A stretch of DNA of 64,000 bases from Nocardioides sp. Root682 (GTDB lineage: Bacteria > Actinomycetota > Actinomycetes > Propionibacteriales > Nocardioidaceae), in the NCBI RefSeq assembly GCF_001427795.1, contig NZ_LMHJ01000001.1:1449663-1513662 (forward strand), given 5' to 3'. Position numbers and translations under genes: made by a program. The first letter of the stretch is position 1. Every line of letters begins with the position of its first letter. Shown piece after piece: positions 53,313-62,174 of the stretch. The notes under the pieces were generated by a model. It did no database searches, was not told where the DNA came from, and saw only the letters and a program-made list of their open reading frames with translations.

Positions 53313-53351
53313 TTCACGCTGGCTGACCCCTGGCTGAGCCGCAGCTGGCCC

Positions 53352-55064
53352 CTAGCTGACCCCGACGATCGGCAGCCGGAGCGCGCCGGGGGCATCCGCG
53401 GGGACGACCGGTGCCTTGGGAGTGACCGGCTGGATCCGCTGGTAGGCGGCCCCGAGCTCGGGGCGGGCGTCCTGCTCGCCCTTGTTCGGCCAGAACGACA
53501 TCGCCCGCTCGGCCTGCGCCGTGATCGTCAGCGACGGGTTCACGCCGAGGTTCGCCGAGATCGCGGACCCGTCAGCGATGTGCAGACCGGGGTGGCCGTA
53601 CATCCGCTGGTACGGGTCGACCACGCCGGTCGCCGGGCTGTCACCGATCGCACAGCCACCGATGAAGTGGGCCGTGAGCGGCATGCCGAGCGGCTCACCG
53701 AGGCTGCCGTAGGCCTCCTTGGCGTTCATCACCTTCGCCAGGCGGCGTACGGCGTCGTAGGCGGGCGCGATGTAGGTGGGGCTCGGGGCCCCGTGGCCCT
53801 GCACCGAGGACATGTAGCTGACCGGGCCCCGCTGGCGCCACACGGTGGTGATCGAGTTGTCGAGGGTCTGCATCACCAGGGCGACCACCGTGCGCCGCGA
53901 CCAGGTGTTCAGGGAGTACAGGTCCTTGAGACCGCCCCGCTGCTTCCACAGCTCCTTGGCCCACGTCTTCACCCGGTGCTCACCCTCCACCTCGTCGACG
54001 AGCACGGTGGCCATCAGCGGCATCACGTTGCGACCCGGGCCGTAGCGGACGGGCTCGATGTGGGTGTGCTCGTCCGGGTGGAACGACGACGTGATCGCCA
54101 CCCCCTCGGACCAGTCGACCGCGTCGTCGTTGGCCGTCGCCCACAAGATGGCCTCGGAGTTGGTGCGGGTGAGCACGCCGAGCCGGTCGGAGATCTCCGG
54201 GAGCGAACCCTCGGCCTTGAGGCGGTGCAGCAGTCGCTGCGTGCCGAGGGCGGCGGCCGAGAAGATGACCTGCTCGACCCGGAACGTCTTCACCGCGGTC
54301 TTGCGCGACAGCTTCGCCTTGGTCCAGCGTGCCGTCACCTCGTAGCCACCGCCGGGCAGCGGGCGCACGTCGGTGACGGTCGTCAGCGGGTGGATGGCGG
54401 CGCCGTTCTGCTCCGCGAGGTAGAGGTAGTTCTTGACCAGCGTGTTCTTGGCGTTGTGACGACAGCCGGTCATGCAGGAGCCGCAGTTGATGCAGGTCTT
54501 GCGGTCCGGTCCGGCACCGCCGAAGAAGGGGTCGTCGACCTGCTCGCCCTCGGCCTGACCGGGCGCCCCGAAGAAGACCCCCACCGGGGTGGCGTGGAAC
54601 GAGTCGCCGACACCCATCTCGTCCGCGACCTTCTTCATGGCGTCGTCAGCCGGCGTCATCCTGGCGTACTCGGTCACGCCGAGCATCCGCTTGGCCTGGT
54701 CGTAGTACGGCGCCAGCTCGTCCTTCCAGTCGGTGATGTGCGCCCACTGGGAGTCCTTGTAGAACGGGTCGAGCGGCTCGTAGAGCGTGTTGGCGTAGAC
54801 GAGCGACCCGCCGCCCACCCCCGCGCCGGCGAGGATGAAGCAGTCGTTGACCAGGTCGATGCGCTGGATGCCGTACATCCCGAGCTCGGGACGGAAGACG
54901 AAGCGCTTGGCGTCGCCGCCGTTCTCCGGGAGGTCGTCGTCGGTGAACCGGGCGCCGGCCTCGAGGACGGCGACGCGGTAGCCCTTCTCGGTCAGCCGCA
55001 ACGCACTGACCGAGCCGCCGAAACCGGAGCCGATGATCAGGACGTCGTAGTCGAAGTCGGCCAC
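53352..55064 (-). CDS. choD: ChoD-like GMC oxidoreductase (cholesterol oxidase family)
   Basis: A 570-residue FAD-dependent GMC-type oxidoreductase. It begins with the FAD motif DYDVLIIGSGFGGSVSALRL and has AGAGVGGGSLVYANTLYEP, a Cys-rich CINCGSCMTGCRHNAKNTLV segment and NLGVNPSLTITAQAERAM near the end. From memory it follows M. tuberculosis Rv3409c (ChoD) closely over most of its length, including the Cys-rich segment and the end SQWAHITDWKDELAPYY-like region. Rv3409c is called a cholesterol oxidase, but its true substrate is disputed. The GTG start at 55064 lies three bases after the gabD2 stop, so the two are co-transcribed. Confidence 0.87.
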   Translation of the reverse strand: MADFDYDVLIIGSGFGGSVSALRLTEKGYRVAVLEAGARFTDDDLPENGGDAKRFVFRPELGMYGIQRIDLVNDCFILAGAGVGGGSLVYANTLYEPLDPFYKDSQWAHITDWKDELAPYYDQAKRMLGVTEYARMTPADDAMKKVADEMGVGDSFHATPVGVFFGAPGQAEGEQVDDPFFGGAGPDRKTCINCGSCMTGCRHNAKNTLVKNYLYLAEQNGAAIHPLTTVTDVRPLPGGGYEVTARWTKAKLSRKTAVKTFRVEQVIFSAAALGTQRLLHRLKAEGSLPEISDRLGVLTRTNSEAILWATANDDAVDWSEGVAITSSFHPDEHTHIEPVRYGPGRNVMPLMATVLVDEVEGEHRVKTWAKELWKQRGGLKDLYSLNTWSRRTVVALVMQTLDNSITTVWRQRGPVSYMSSVQGHGAPSPTYIAPAYDAVRRLAKVMNAKEAYGSLGEPLGMPLTAHFIGGCAIGDSPATGVVDPYQRMYGHPGLHIADGSAISANLGVNPSLTITAQAERAMSFWPNKGEQDARPELGAAYQRIQPVTPKAPVVPADAPGALRLPIVGVS

Positions 55065-55067
55065 GGT

Positions 55068-56705
55068 TCAGGCCCGTCCCATCTTGTCCATCGCGCGCAG
55101 CGAGAAGCTCATGAACTTCGCGTAGCCCTCGTCGGACATGCCGAGCATCGGGGCGAAGCGGATCAGGCGCTGGGTGCCGACCGACTGGGTCTCCGTGTAG
55201 CGGTGGATGCCCTCGGAGCCTTGGCGCCGGCCCATCCCGGACTCGCGCATGCCGCCCATCGGGGCGTCGATGCTGGCGAAGGTGGCACCGAAGGCCTCGT
55301 TGACGTTGACCGTGCCGCACTTGATCTGGCGGGCGATCTCGCGGCCGCGCTCGGTGTCGCGGGTATAGATCGAGCCGTTCAGGCCGTACTCGCCGTCGTT
55401 GGCGCGCGCGATCGCGTCCGCCTCGTCGTGGAAGCGGTAGATCGAGATGACCGGGCCGAAGGTCTCGTGGCCGAAGCAGGTCATCTCCGGGGTGACGCCC
55501 TCGAGGATGGTCGGCTCGAAGTAGTACGGCGCCAGGTCGGGCCGGGCCTTGCCGCCTGCGAGCACCCGGGCGCCCTTCGCGACGGCGTCCTCGACGTGCG
55601 CGGTCACCGTCTCGAGCTGGTCGGCCGAGATCAGCGAGCCCATGTCGGCGTCCCACGACAGCGTCGCGCCGAGGCTCATCGCCTTGGTGCGGGCGACGAA
55701 GCGCTCGACGAAGCGGTCGTAGACCTGGTCGGCGACGAACATCCGCTCGGTCGAGACGCAGAGCTGACCGGCGTTGGAGAACGACGCGCGTACGGCACCC
55801 TCGGCCGCCCGCTCGACGTCGGCGTCGCGGAGCACGAGGATCGGGTTCTTGCCCCCCAGCTCGAGCGAGCAACCGATCAGGCGCTCGGCGGCCTGGCGGG
55901 CGATGATCTTGCCGGTCGCGGTCGAGCCGGTGAAGCAGATGTAGTCGGCGCGGTCGATGATCGGCGTGCCGAGCACGCGGCCGGGTCCGGCCACGACCTG
56001 CCACAGGTCGCGCGGGAAGCCGGCCTCCTCGAGGAGCTCGGCACCGAGCAGGGCCGACAGCATCGTCTGGGCGTCGGGCTTGGTCACCACGGCGTTGCCG
56101 GCGAGCAGGGCCGGAAGGCCGTCGCACAGCGCCATCGTGAACGGGTAGTTCCACGGCGAGATGATGCCGACGACGCCCTTGGGCACCCGGTTGACCTCCA
56201 CCCGCGTCAGCACGGGTACGACGCCCGGCCGGCGCTCGGTGTCGAGGTGCTTGTGCGCGGTGCGGGCGTAGTAGCGCGCGGTCAGCGCGATGTGCAGCGG
56301 CTCGTCGAAGGCGTGCTTGCGCGCCTTGCCGGACTCGAGCTGGATGAGGTCCATGATCTCGGCCTGCCGGTCGAGCACGATGTCGTGGAGGCGGTGCAGG
56401 ATGCGCGCACGCTCGTCGATCGACACCTTGGCCCACGCGTCCTGAGCGATCCGCGCCCGGCGGAACGCCTCCGCGACGTCCTCGGCGCTGGACTGCGGGA
56501 TGTTCGCCAGCGGCGCCCCGTCGATCGGCGAGGTCACCTGGTTGGAAGTGCCCGTGGTCGCGAGCACGCGGTCGGTCAACCGGGCGACGTACTCCGGCTC
56601 CAGGGCGTACGACGCCCGCGGGTCGTGCTCGGGATCGTGCGGCCCGCCGACAGCGGGATCGGTGGCGCCGCCGGAGGCGCCGGGACCGGGAATCGCTTCG
56701 CTCAT
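55068..56705 (-). CDS. gabD2: Succinate-semialdehyde dehydrogenase
   Basis: A 545-residue NAD(P)-dependent aldehyde dehydrogenase. Signature motifs are IISPWNYPFTMALCDGLPAL, CFTGSTATGKIIARQAAER, LELGGKNPILVLRDADVERA (catalytic Glu) and FSNAGQLCVSTERMFVAD (catalytic Cys), with ETFGPVISIYRFHDEADAIA at the cofactor end. The sequence is of the mycobacterial GabD2 type, oxidising succinate semialdehyde to succinate; other aldehydes are possible. The ATG at 56705 (MSEAIPG) was chosen over one nine codons earlier because the extra N-terminus looks non-native. It is transcribed into choD. A palindrome lies upstream. Confidence 0.88.
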   Translation of the reverse strand: MSEAIPGPGASGGATDPAVGGPHDPEHDPRASYALEPEYVARLTDRVLATTGTSNQVTSPIDGAPLANIPQSSAEDVAEAFRRARIAQDAWAKVSIDERARILHRLHDIVLDRQAEIMDLIQLESGKARKHAFDEPLHIALTARYYARTAHKHLDTERRPGVVPVLTRVEVNRVPKGVVGIISPWNYPFTMALCDGLPALLAGNAVVTKPDAQTMLSALLGAELLEEAGFPRDLWQVVAGPGRVLGTPIIDRADYICFTGSTATGKIIARQAAERLIGCSLELGGKNPILVLRDADVERAAEGAVRASFSNAGQLCVSTERMFVADQVYDRFVERFVARTKAMSLGATLSWDADMGSLISADQLETVTAHVEDAVAKGARVLAGGKARPDLAPYYFEPTILEGVTPEMTCFGHETFGPVISIYRFHDEADAIARANDGEYGLNGSIYTRDTERGREIARQIKCGTVNVNEAFGATFASIDAPMGGMRESGMGRRQGSEGIHRYTETQSVGTQRLIRFAPMLGMSDEGYAKFMSFSLRAMDKMGRA

Positions 56706-56752
56706 GTGACGAGAGTAGGTGAGCGGAGTCACCGACGCTACCGATCAGTAGC

Positions 56753-56774
56753 CGATGTGCCGCTTTACACATCG
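56753..56774. promoter_or_regulatory. Inverted repeat between gabD2 and the cupin gene
   Basis: CGATGTG (56753-56759) and CACATCG (56768-56774) are perfect inverted repeats 8 bp apart in the 192-bp divergent region, about 50 bp upstream of the gabD2 start. This could be an operator; the regulator is unknown. Confidence 0.45.
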
Positions 56775-56897
56775 ATTCTTCGTGTCAAGCCCTCAATTCG
56801 GCGCATTCCGGTCGCTGCAAGGTGGCTGCAAGACCTCCGGAGCAGGCTCGGCACAGCGCGACGAACGGCGTCGCCCACCCGTTGGAGGAGACCCGCG

Positions 56898-57260
56898 ATG
56901 AGCACCCAGATCACCGAACAGAAGAGCTTCGAGAAGCCCGACGAGACCCGGTCCTTCGAGCGCGGCACCGTGGACCTGGTCGTGGTCGGCGGCGCCGAGA
57001 TCGGTCGACTGACCCTGCAGCCCGGCTGGCGCTGGTCCGAGCACGTGCAGCCGATCGCCGGCACCCACCTGTGCGAGGCACCGCACTTCCAGTACCACGT
57101 GAGCGGCACCCTGGCGATCAAGATGGCCGACGGCACCGAGTTCACCGCGTCCGCCGGCGACGTGACCTCCCTGCCCGAGGGCCACGACGCCTGGGTGGTC
57201 GGGGACGAGCCGGTCGTGGTCGTCGACTGGTGGGGGGCGTCGAACTACGCCCGCCCCTGA
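56898..57260 (+). CDS. Single-domain cupin protein
   Basis: A 120-residue single cupin fold protein. The metal or ligand motif region is GWRWSEHVQPIAGTHLCEAP with HFQYHVSGTLAIKMADGTEF, and the second half has EGHDAWVVGDEPVVVVDWWG. The His residues fit a metal-binding cupin. Such small cupins sit near sugar or aldehyde metabolism genes or act as sensors; the role here is unknown. The ATG at 56898 has GGAGGAG upstream. It lies 15 bases before the large SARP regulator, so it may be the first gene of that operon. Confidence 0.85.
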   Translation: MSTQITEQKSFEKPDETRSFERGTVDLVVVGGAEIGRLTLQPGWRWSEHVQPIAGTHLCEAPHFQYHVSGTLAIKMADGTEFTASAGDVTSLPEGHDAWVVGDEPVVVVDWWGASNYARP

Positions 57261-57275
57261 CCGCTCCGGCGTAGC

Positions 57276-60200
57276 ATGACGCGCGTGAGCGTGCTCTCCG
57301 TGCGAGTGCTCGGGGAACTCACGGTCGACGGAACCGATCTGACGCAGCTGGACAGGAAGACCCGCGGCCTGCTCCAGCTCCTTGCCCTGTCCCGCGGCCG
57401 GCCCGTTCCCGTCGACGCCCTCGTCGATGCCCTGTGGGGCGAGCGTCCGCCCGCGCGGCCGACCGACCAGGTGGCGGTCCTCGCAAGTCGGCTACGACGC
57501 GCGCTCGGTCGTGACCGCGTCGAGCGCACCGACGGCGGGTACCGGCTGTGCGCGGAGAGCTTCGACCTCACCGAGGTGGACGCGGTCATCGGCGAGATCG
57601 AACGGCGCCAGGCTGCCGGGGAGATCACCGGCGCGGCCGCGGCAGCACGGGTCGCACTGGCCCTGCTGCGCGGTCCCGTCCCCGAGGTGCGTGCCGCGTC
57701 GACCTGGGCCACGGCACAGACCGACGCGGCGAACCGCCTGGTCCAGCGCGCTCGACGGGTCGCGGCAAGCGCGCTGCTCGACTCCGGTCAGTGGCGCGAC
57801 GCGTTGGAGATCGCCTCGACCGACACCGGGACCGACCCCCTCGACGAACAGGCCTGGCGGACCGTGATGCGCGCCCAGGCTGCCGGCGGTCGTCCGGCGC
57901 TCGCACTGTCGGCGTACGCCTCCCTGCGCGAGATCCTGGCCGACCAGGTCGGCGCCGATCCTGCCGAGGAGACCGAGGCGCTGCACCTGTCGATCCTGCG
58001 CGGCGAGGTCCCTGCTGCGACCACGAGTGCCCTGACCCCGACGCTCGTGGGTCGCAACAGCCAGGTCGCGCACCTCGACGCGCTGATCGGCCGGGCCCTG
58101 GCCGAGCGGCTCCCCCGTGTCGCCCTGGTCGCGGGCGAGGCCGGGATCGGCAAGACCACCCTGCTCACGAGCTGGGCCGCTGCACGCAAGGACCTCGGCG
58201 ACCGGGTGCTGACCGGGACCTGCGGGGCGCTCGACCGGGCGGCGCCCCTCGACGTCGTACTGTCCGCGATCGGGCGGTACGTCCAGGAATCGGCGAGTCC
58301 CGCCGCACTGCTCAGCGAGGACGACGCGCTGCTCGCCTCCCTGCTGGGCACCACGGGCGAGACCTCGCACACGATCGATCCCTCCCTCGGGCCGTCCGTC
58401 GTCTATGCGGCGGTGTCGCGCGTGCTGGCCCGGATCGCGGGTGACCGGTGCGCAGTCGTGGTCATCGACGACGCGCACCTGGCCGGCCCGACACTGGCGG
58501 ACTGGCTCACCTACCTCCAGCGCCGGCCCGTGCCGTTGGTCGTGGTCCTCGGTGGCCGTCCCGACGAGGGCGGGCCGATGCCCGCGACCGACTACGTCAG
58601 CCTCGGCCCGCTCGATCGCGAGCACGTCGCCACCATCGTCGGCAACGACCGGGCCGAGGACCTCTACCTCCGATCGGGCGGGCACCCGCTGTTCCTCGCC
58701 GAGCTCGCATCCGTCGGTGCCGGCGAGCTCCCCGAGTCGCTGGTGGCGGCGGTGACGAGCCGTTGCGACCAGCTGGGCCCGGCCGGCGACCTGGTGCGCA
58801 CCGCCGCGATCCTCGGCGGCGACCTCGACATCGACCTCCTCGCCGGGGTCCTGGGCCGGGGCACCCTCGAGGTCCTGACCGACGCGGAGCGCGCCGTACG
58901 GCACGGACTGCTCATCGACAACGGTGGCCGCCTCCAGCTGCGCCACGACCTGGTGCGCACCGCCCTGGTCTCCGGTACGACGCCCGGCCGGTCCGCGCTG
59001 CTGCACCGCGAGGCCGGTCGGGCCCTCGCTCGCCGCGCTGATGCGGATCCCTCGGCCGTGGCCGAGCACGCGCGCCTCGGCGGCGACCGCGTCCTGGCCT
59101 CGGTGTCGCTTCGGGCGGCTGCAGCCCGGGCTGCCGAACGGTTCGACCACGCCACCGCTGAGGAACTCCTCGACGAGTCGTTCACCCTCGTGCCCGACGA
59201 CCAGACCCGGCTGGAACGGGCCCGCGTGCGGATCCGGCGCGGGCGCTACCGGGCGGCCGAGGAGGACGCGCTCGCCGCGACGGGTGCCGGACCGGAGCGG
59301 TGGGAGGCGGCCGCGTGGGCTGCCTACTTCGACCGCCGCTTCGGCGATGCGACGTCGTACGCCGACGACGGGGCCCTGGGCGCGGAGGACGACCGGACGC
59401 GCACCCGCTGCCTGGTGGCGTCGGGGCGGTTCCTGCACGCGCAGGGCGACCTGGCCAGGGCGGCGCGGCGGCTCGAGGCGGCGCTCAAGGACGCGTCGGG
59501 CGAGGACCGGCTGGAGGCGGCCGCATGGCTCGGGGTCCTGCATGCCCACCGCAGCAACGTCGACGAGGCGCTGTCGCTGTTGCGCCCGGTCACCCGGCCG
59601 GGCATCAGCGTGACCCACACCCCGGCCTCGATGCACGCCCTGCTCTTCACGGGCCACACCCTCGCCGTCGCCGGGCGGGGCGACGACGCGCTGGCCTGTT
59701 TCGCCAGCTACACCGCGGAGGTCGCCCGGCGCGACGTACCCCGCTTCGCCGGTCGTGGCGTCAACTTCGGTGGCTGGGTGCTGCGCAATCTGGGCGCGAC
59801 GAGCGCAGGCGTCGACGCGCACGAGGAAGCGGTGGCCGCGGTCGACGACGTGGTCATCCCGGAGGTGCTCGTCGCGGCGCTGGAGGACCTCGCCGACGCG
59901 CGGATCCGGGCCGGCGACCCCGACGGCGCGACGGCGCTGCTCGACCGGGCGCGGGCCGCACTGGTCGGCGACCTGGTCTTCGGCTGGCGCCTCCAGATGA
60001 AGCTGCAGCTGCTGGACGCCCAGGCCTTGCTGCTGGGCGGCTCCGCAGAGGCGGCGCTGGAGGTGGCGTCCGCGCTGGCCGCGTCGGCGGCCTCGGCAGG
60101 AGTGCCGCGCTATGTCTCCTGCGCCAGCCTGGTCGCTCACCGCGCGCGAGCCCGGCTCGGTGAGCCGGTGGACCTCGACCAGGCGTGGGCCGACCTCGGG

Positions 60201-60407
60201 GAGGTCGAACGCTCGGTCGGCATCGAGGCGTGGTGGTGGGCGGGGCAGACCGGGGCCGAGCTCGGTCAGGAGCGCTGGCTCGCCCGCGCCGAGGAGCTCG
60301 TCGTCGGACTGGCTGGTCGCAGCGGGGTCCACGCCGACACCTTGCGCGACGATGCCGACCGGCGGCTGGAGGCCTGGCGCCACCGGGCCACCCTCACTGC
60401 GCGCTGA
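57276..60407 (+). CDS. SARP-family (AfsR/BTAD) regulator with AAA ATPase domain
   Basis: A 1043-residue regulator. The N-terminal winged-helix OmpR-like DNA-binding domain is at about 7-95 (VLGELTVDGTDLTQLDRKTR, LVDALWGERPPARPTDQVAV). The bacterial transcriptional activation domain follows to about 245 (DAVIGEIERRQAAG, YASLREILADQVGADPAEET). Then comes an ATPase with Walker A VAGEAGIGKTTLLTS (about 287-295) and Walker B CAVVVIDDAHLAGP. A long TPR-like helical region fills the rest. Such proteins activate secondary metabolism or stress genes in actinobacteria. The target is not known. The ATG at 57276 may be replaced by a GTG at codon 4; both are weakly supported. Confidence 0.88.
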   Translation: MTRVSVLSVRVLGELTVDGTDLTQLDRKTRGLLQLLALSRGRPVPVDALVDALWGERPPARPTDQVAVLASRLRRALGRDRVERTDGGYRLCAESFDLTEVDAVIGEIERRQAAGEITGAAAAARVALALLRGPVPEVRAASTWATAQTDAANRLVQRARRVAASALLDSGQWRDALEIASTDTGTDPLDEQAWRTVMRAQAAGGRPALALSAYASLREILADQVGADPAEETEALHLSILRGEVPAATTSALTPTLVGRNSQVAHLDALIGRALAERLPRVALVAGEAGIGKTTLLTSWAAARKDLGDRVLTGTCGALDRAAPLDVVLSAIGRYVQESASPAALLSEDDALLASLLGTTGETSHTIDPSLGPSVVYAAVSRVLARIAGDRCAVVVIDDAHLAGPTLADWLTYLQRRPVPLVVVLGGRPDEGGPMPATDYVSLGPLDREHVATIVGNDRAEDLYLRSGGHPLFLAELASVGAGELPESLVAAVTSRCDQLGPAGDLVRTAAILGGDLDIDLLAGVLGRGTLEVLTDAERAVRHGLLIDNGGRLQLRHDLVRTALVSGTTPGRSALLHREAGRALARRADADPSAVAEHARLGGDRVLASVSLRAAAARAAERFDHATAEELLDESFTLVPDDQTRLERARVRIRRGRYRAAEEDALAATGAGPERWEAAAWAAYFDRRFGDATSYADDGALGAEDDRTRTRCLVASGRFLHAQGDLARAARRLEAALKDASGEDRLEAAAWLGVLHAHRSNVDEALSLLRPVTRPGISVTHTPASMHALLFTGHTLAVAGRGDDALACFASYTAEVARRDVPRFAGRGVNFGGWVLRNLGATSAGVDAHEEAVAAVDDVVIPEVLVAALEDLADARIRAGDPDGATALLDRARAALVGDLVFGWRLQMKLQLLDAQALLLGGSAEAALEVASALAASAASAGVPRYVSCASLVAHRARARLGEPVDLDQAWADLGEVERSVGIEAWWWAGQTGAELGQERWLARAEELVVGLAGRSGVHADTLRDDADRRLEAWRHRATLTAR

Positions 60408-61179
60408 GCACCAGCATCGGTACGACCACCGGTGGGGCATCGACGAGCGCTGCCTCGGCTTCGGCGCGGATCTCCGTGATCACCTCGGGCGGCAGGGTGG
60501 CCACGAACGGGGCGATGTGCGCCATGCCCAGCCGCCACGCGACCATGGCGGCCGGCGTCGTCAGGCCACCGTCGACCTCGATCCTGCGGGTTCGGGCCGA
60601 CGGGTAGCCGGCCGCAGTGGCAAGGCCCAGGAGCCGGTCGGCGTCCCCGACGCGGGCCTCGGCGCCGTCCTTGAACGCGACGTACCAGGCGGGCGGGCGA
60701 TGCCCCCGTCGGACCACGGCGCTCTCGACCACGTCCTTGGCGGGGTGCGTCCACCCCACTGGGAAGGCCGAGGCCGCGAGTCCTCGCGCGACGCGTCGCA
60801 GCTCGGCCAGAGCCTGCACCGGGTCCGGGGCGTGACCGAGGCTGAACGCCGCGACCGCCACGTCGAAGGCCTGGTCGCGGAACGGCAGCCGCTGCAGGTC
60901 ACCGCCGACAGCGAGGGCAGGCGGACCGGGGAGGATGCGGGTCGCCAGGTCGACTGCGACCACCCTCGCTGCTCCCCGGGCAGCGGCCTGCTCCCCCGCC
61001 ACGCCCGTTCCCGCGCCGGCATCGAGCACCGTCGCACCGGCCAGCGGGAGCTGCGCTTCGTCGAGCAGGGCACCCGCGAGGCGCGCGTAGAGCATGGCCG
61101 GACCGCTCCGCCAGGCGTCAGCGGAGAGGTCGTAGGCCGAGCCCATCGCGGTGCCGATCGCGGTGCCGATCGCGGTCAC
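60394..61179 (-). CDS. Class I SAM-dependent methyltransferase
   Basis: A 261-residue methyltransferase. The SAM motif is VLDAGAGTGVAGEQAAARG (about 50-68), followed by LATRILPGPPALAVGGDLQR with the second binding residue and FDVAVAAFSLGHAPDP. The substrate is unknown. The start is taken as GTG at 61179, overlapping the phosphotransferase stop as GTGA; the ATG at 61146 is a good alternative, since the first eleven residues (TAIGTAIGTA) come from a 12-bp direct DNA repeat. Its stop overlaps the end of the convergent SARP gene. Confidence 0.85.
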   Translation of the reverse strand: MTAIGTAIGTAMGSAYDLSADAWRSGPAMLYARLAGALLDEAQLPLAGATVLDAGAGTGVAGEQAAARGAARVVAVDLATRILPGPPALAVGGDLQRLPFRDQAFDVAVAAFSLGHAPDPVQALAELRRVARGLAASAFPVGWTHPAKDVVESAVVRRGHRPPAWYVAFKDGAEARVGDADRLLGLATAAGYPSARTRRIEVDGGLTTPAAMVAWRLGMAHIAPFVATLPPEVITEIRAEAEAALVDAPPVVVPMLVLSAQ

Positions 61180-62174
61180 GCGAGCAGGGCCGCCCCCTCG
61201 ACGGCCCGCTCCTCCCACCAGACCAGCTCGTCGTCGTACCCGCTGAAGGCCTTCTCCCAGCCGAACTGCACGAGTGCGCCGAGCAGGCTCAAGCCGATCT
61301 GGGTGTCCCACCACGGTGCGGTGTCGATGCCCCGGCGCTCGAGCGCGGCGCGGTAGGTGTCGATGGCCTGCTCCTTCGCCACGGGCAGGCGGCGGCAGTT
61401 GATCGCGAGGTACCACGCGAGGTCGGCGGTTCCGGCGCCGCGACCGGGCGTCTCCCAGTCCAGCAGCACGGTCCGGCCCTCGCTGTCGGTGCCGAGGTTG
61501 TCGAGCTTCCAGTTGCCGTGGACCAACGTGGACGGTGTCCTGGCGAGCGCGTCGACCAGCGGCGCCGGGTCGTGGACCAGTGGTACGACGACGGCCGCCG
61601 CCTTGGGCGCGACGGTCTCGAGCAACGGCCAGCCCTCGGCGACCAGCCTCGGGACGAGGTGCTCCGCACCGAGCGCCGCCTCAGCGGCCGCCATCCGCGG
61701 CGACAGCTCCAGGTAGCGGTCCGTCGGCGAGACCACGTCGATGTCGCGATCCGTCTCCCAGAAGGCGACGTGGACGGCAGCCATGTGGTCGAGGAAGCGG
61801 TCGTTCTGCTCCATGGTGATCGGGTCGTCGACGGCTGGCACGAGGGTGTCGCCGACGTCGTGCATCAGCACGGCGGCGAGGTTCGGCCGCTCGCGATCGT
61901 GAGCGACGGCCACGATCGGCTGGACGATCTCGGCGGGCAGGGCGGCCAGGATGCCGCGGCGCCACAGGGCGACGGTCGGGCTGCCGGGAACGCCGGCTGC
62001 CCGCAGGGACCAGTCGCCGTCGTGGTCGAGGTACTTCACGACGTACGACGTCCCGTCGATGGTCACCCGGTCCAGTACGGCACCGGACTTGCCGGGCGCG
62101 TCGAGCGGGGTGCGACCGGAGGCACCGACGAGCAGGGCGTCGACGGAGTCGAGGACCGGGCAGGCGTCAGGCAT
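61176..62174 (-). CDS. Aminoglycoside phosphotransferase-family kinase
   Basis: A 332-residue APH/choline-kinase-like protein. The ATP-binding lobe has TSYVVKYLDHDGDWSLRAAG. The catalytic loop is LVHGNWKLDNLGTD (HGNxxxxN) and the metal-binding motif is TVLLDWETPGRGAGTADLAW (DWE). The true substrate may be a small alcohol or sugar; resistance to an antibiotic is not implied. The ATG at 62174 overlaps the SnoaL-like gene by eight bases, and its end overlaps the methyltransferase, so all three are one operon. Confidence 0.85.
   Translation of the reverse strand: MPDACPVLDSVDALLVGASGRTPLDAPGKSGAVLDRVTIDGTSYVVKYLDHDGDWSLRAAGVPGSPTVALWRRGILAALPAEIVQPIVAVAHDRERPNLAAVLMHDVGDTLVPAVDDPITMEQNDRFLDHMAAVHVAFWETDRDIDVVSPTDRYLELSPRMAAAEAALGAEHLVPRLVAEGWPLLETVAPKAAAVVVPLVHDPAPLVDALARTPSTLVHGNWKLDNLGTDSEGRTVLLDWETPGRGAGTADLAWYLAINCRRLPVAKEQAIDTYRAALERRGIDTAPWWDTQIGLSLLGALVQFGWEKAFSGYDDELVWWEERAVEGAALLA

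Larger units (their letters stand above)
52968..53351. other. 384-bp hairpin-rich intergenic region
   Basis: No gene is supported here. It contains the promoter side of the secreted-peptide operon and four inverted repeats: 53108-53119/53133-53144 (12 bp), 53178-53185/53209-53216 (8 bp), 53278-53286/53304-53312 (9 bp) and an outer pair 53199-53209/53310-53320 (11 bp). Some must be terminators for choD. Short open frames here lack codon bias and ribosome sites. Confidence 0.6.

Noticed and set aside
52988..53337. Short open frames in the choD/peptide gap
   Set aside because: They overlap hairpins, have no ribosome site and no protein-like composition.
53580..56897. Long open frame antisense to choD and gabD2 joined to the cupin gene
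   Set aside because: It is a high-GC shadow of two clear enzymes on the other strand; the cupin has its own ribosome site at 56898.
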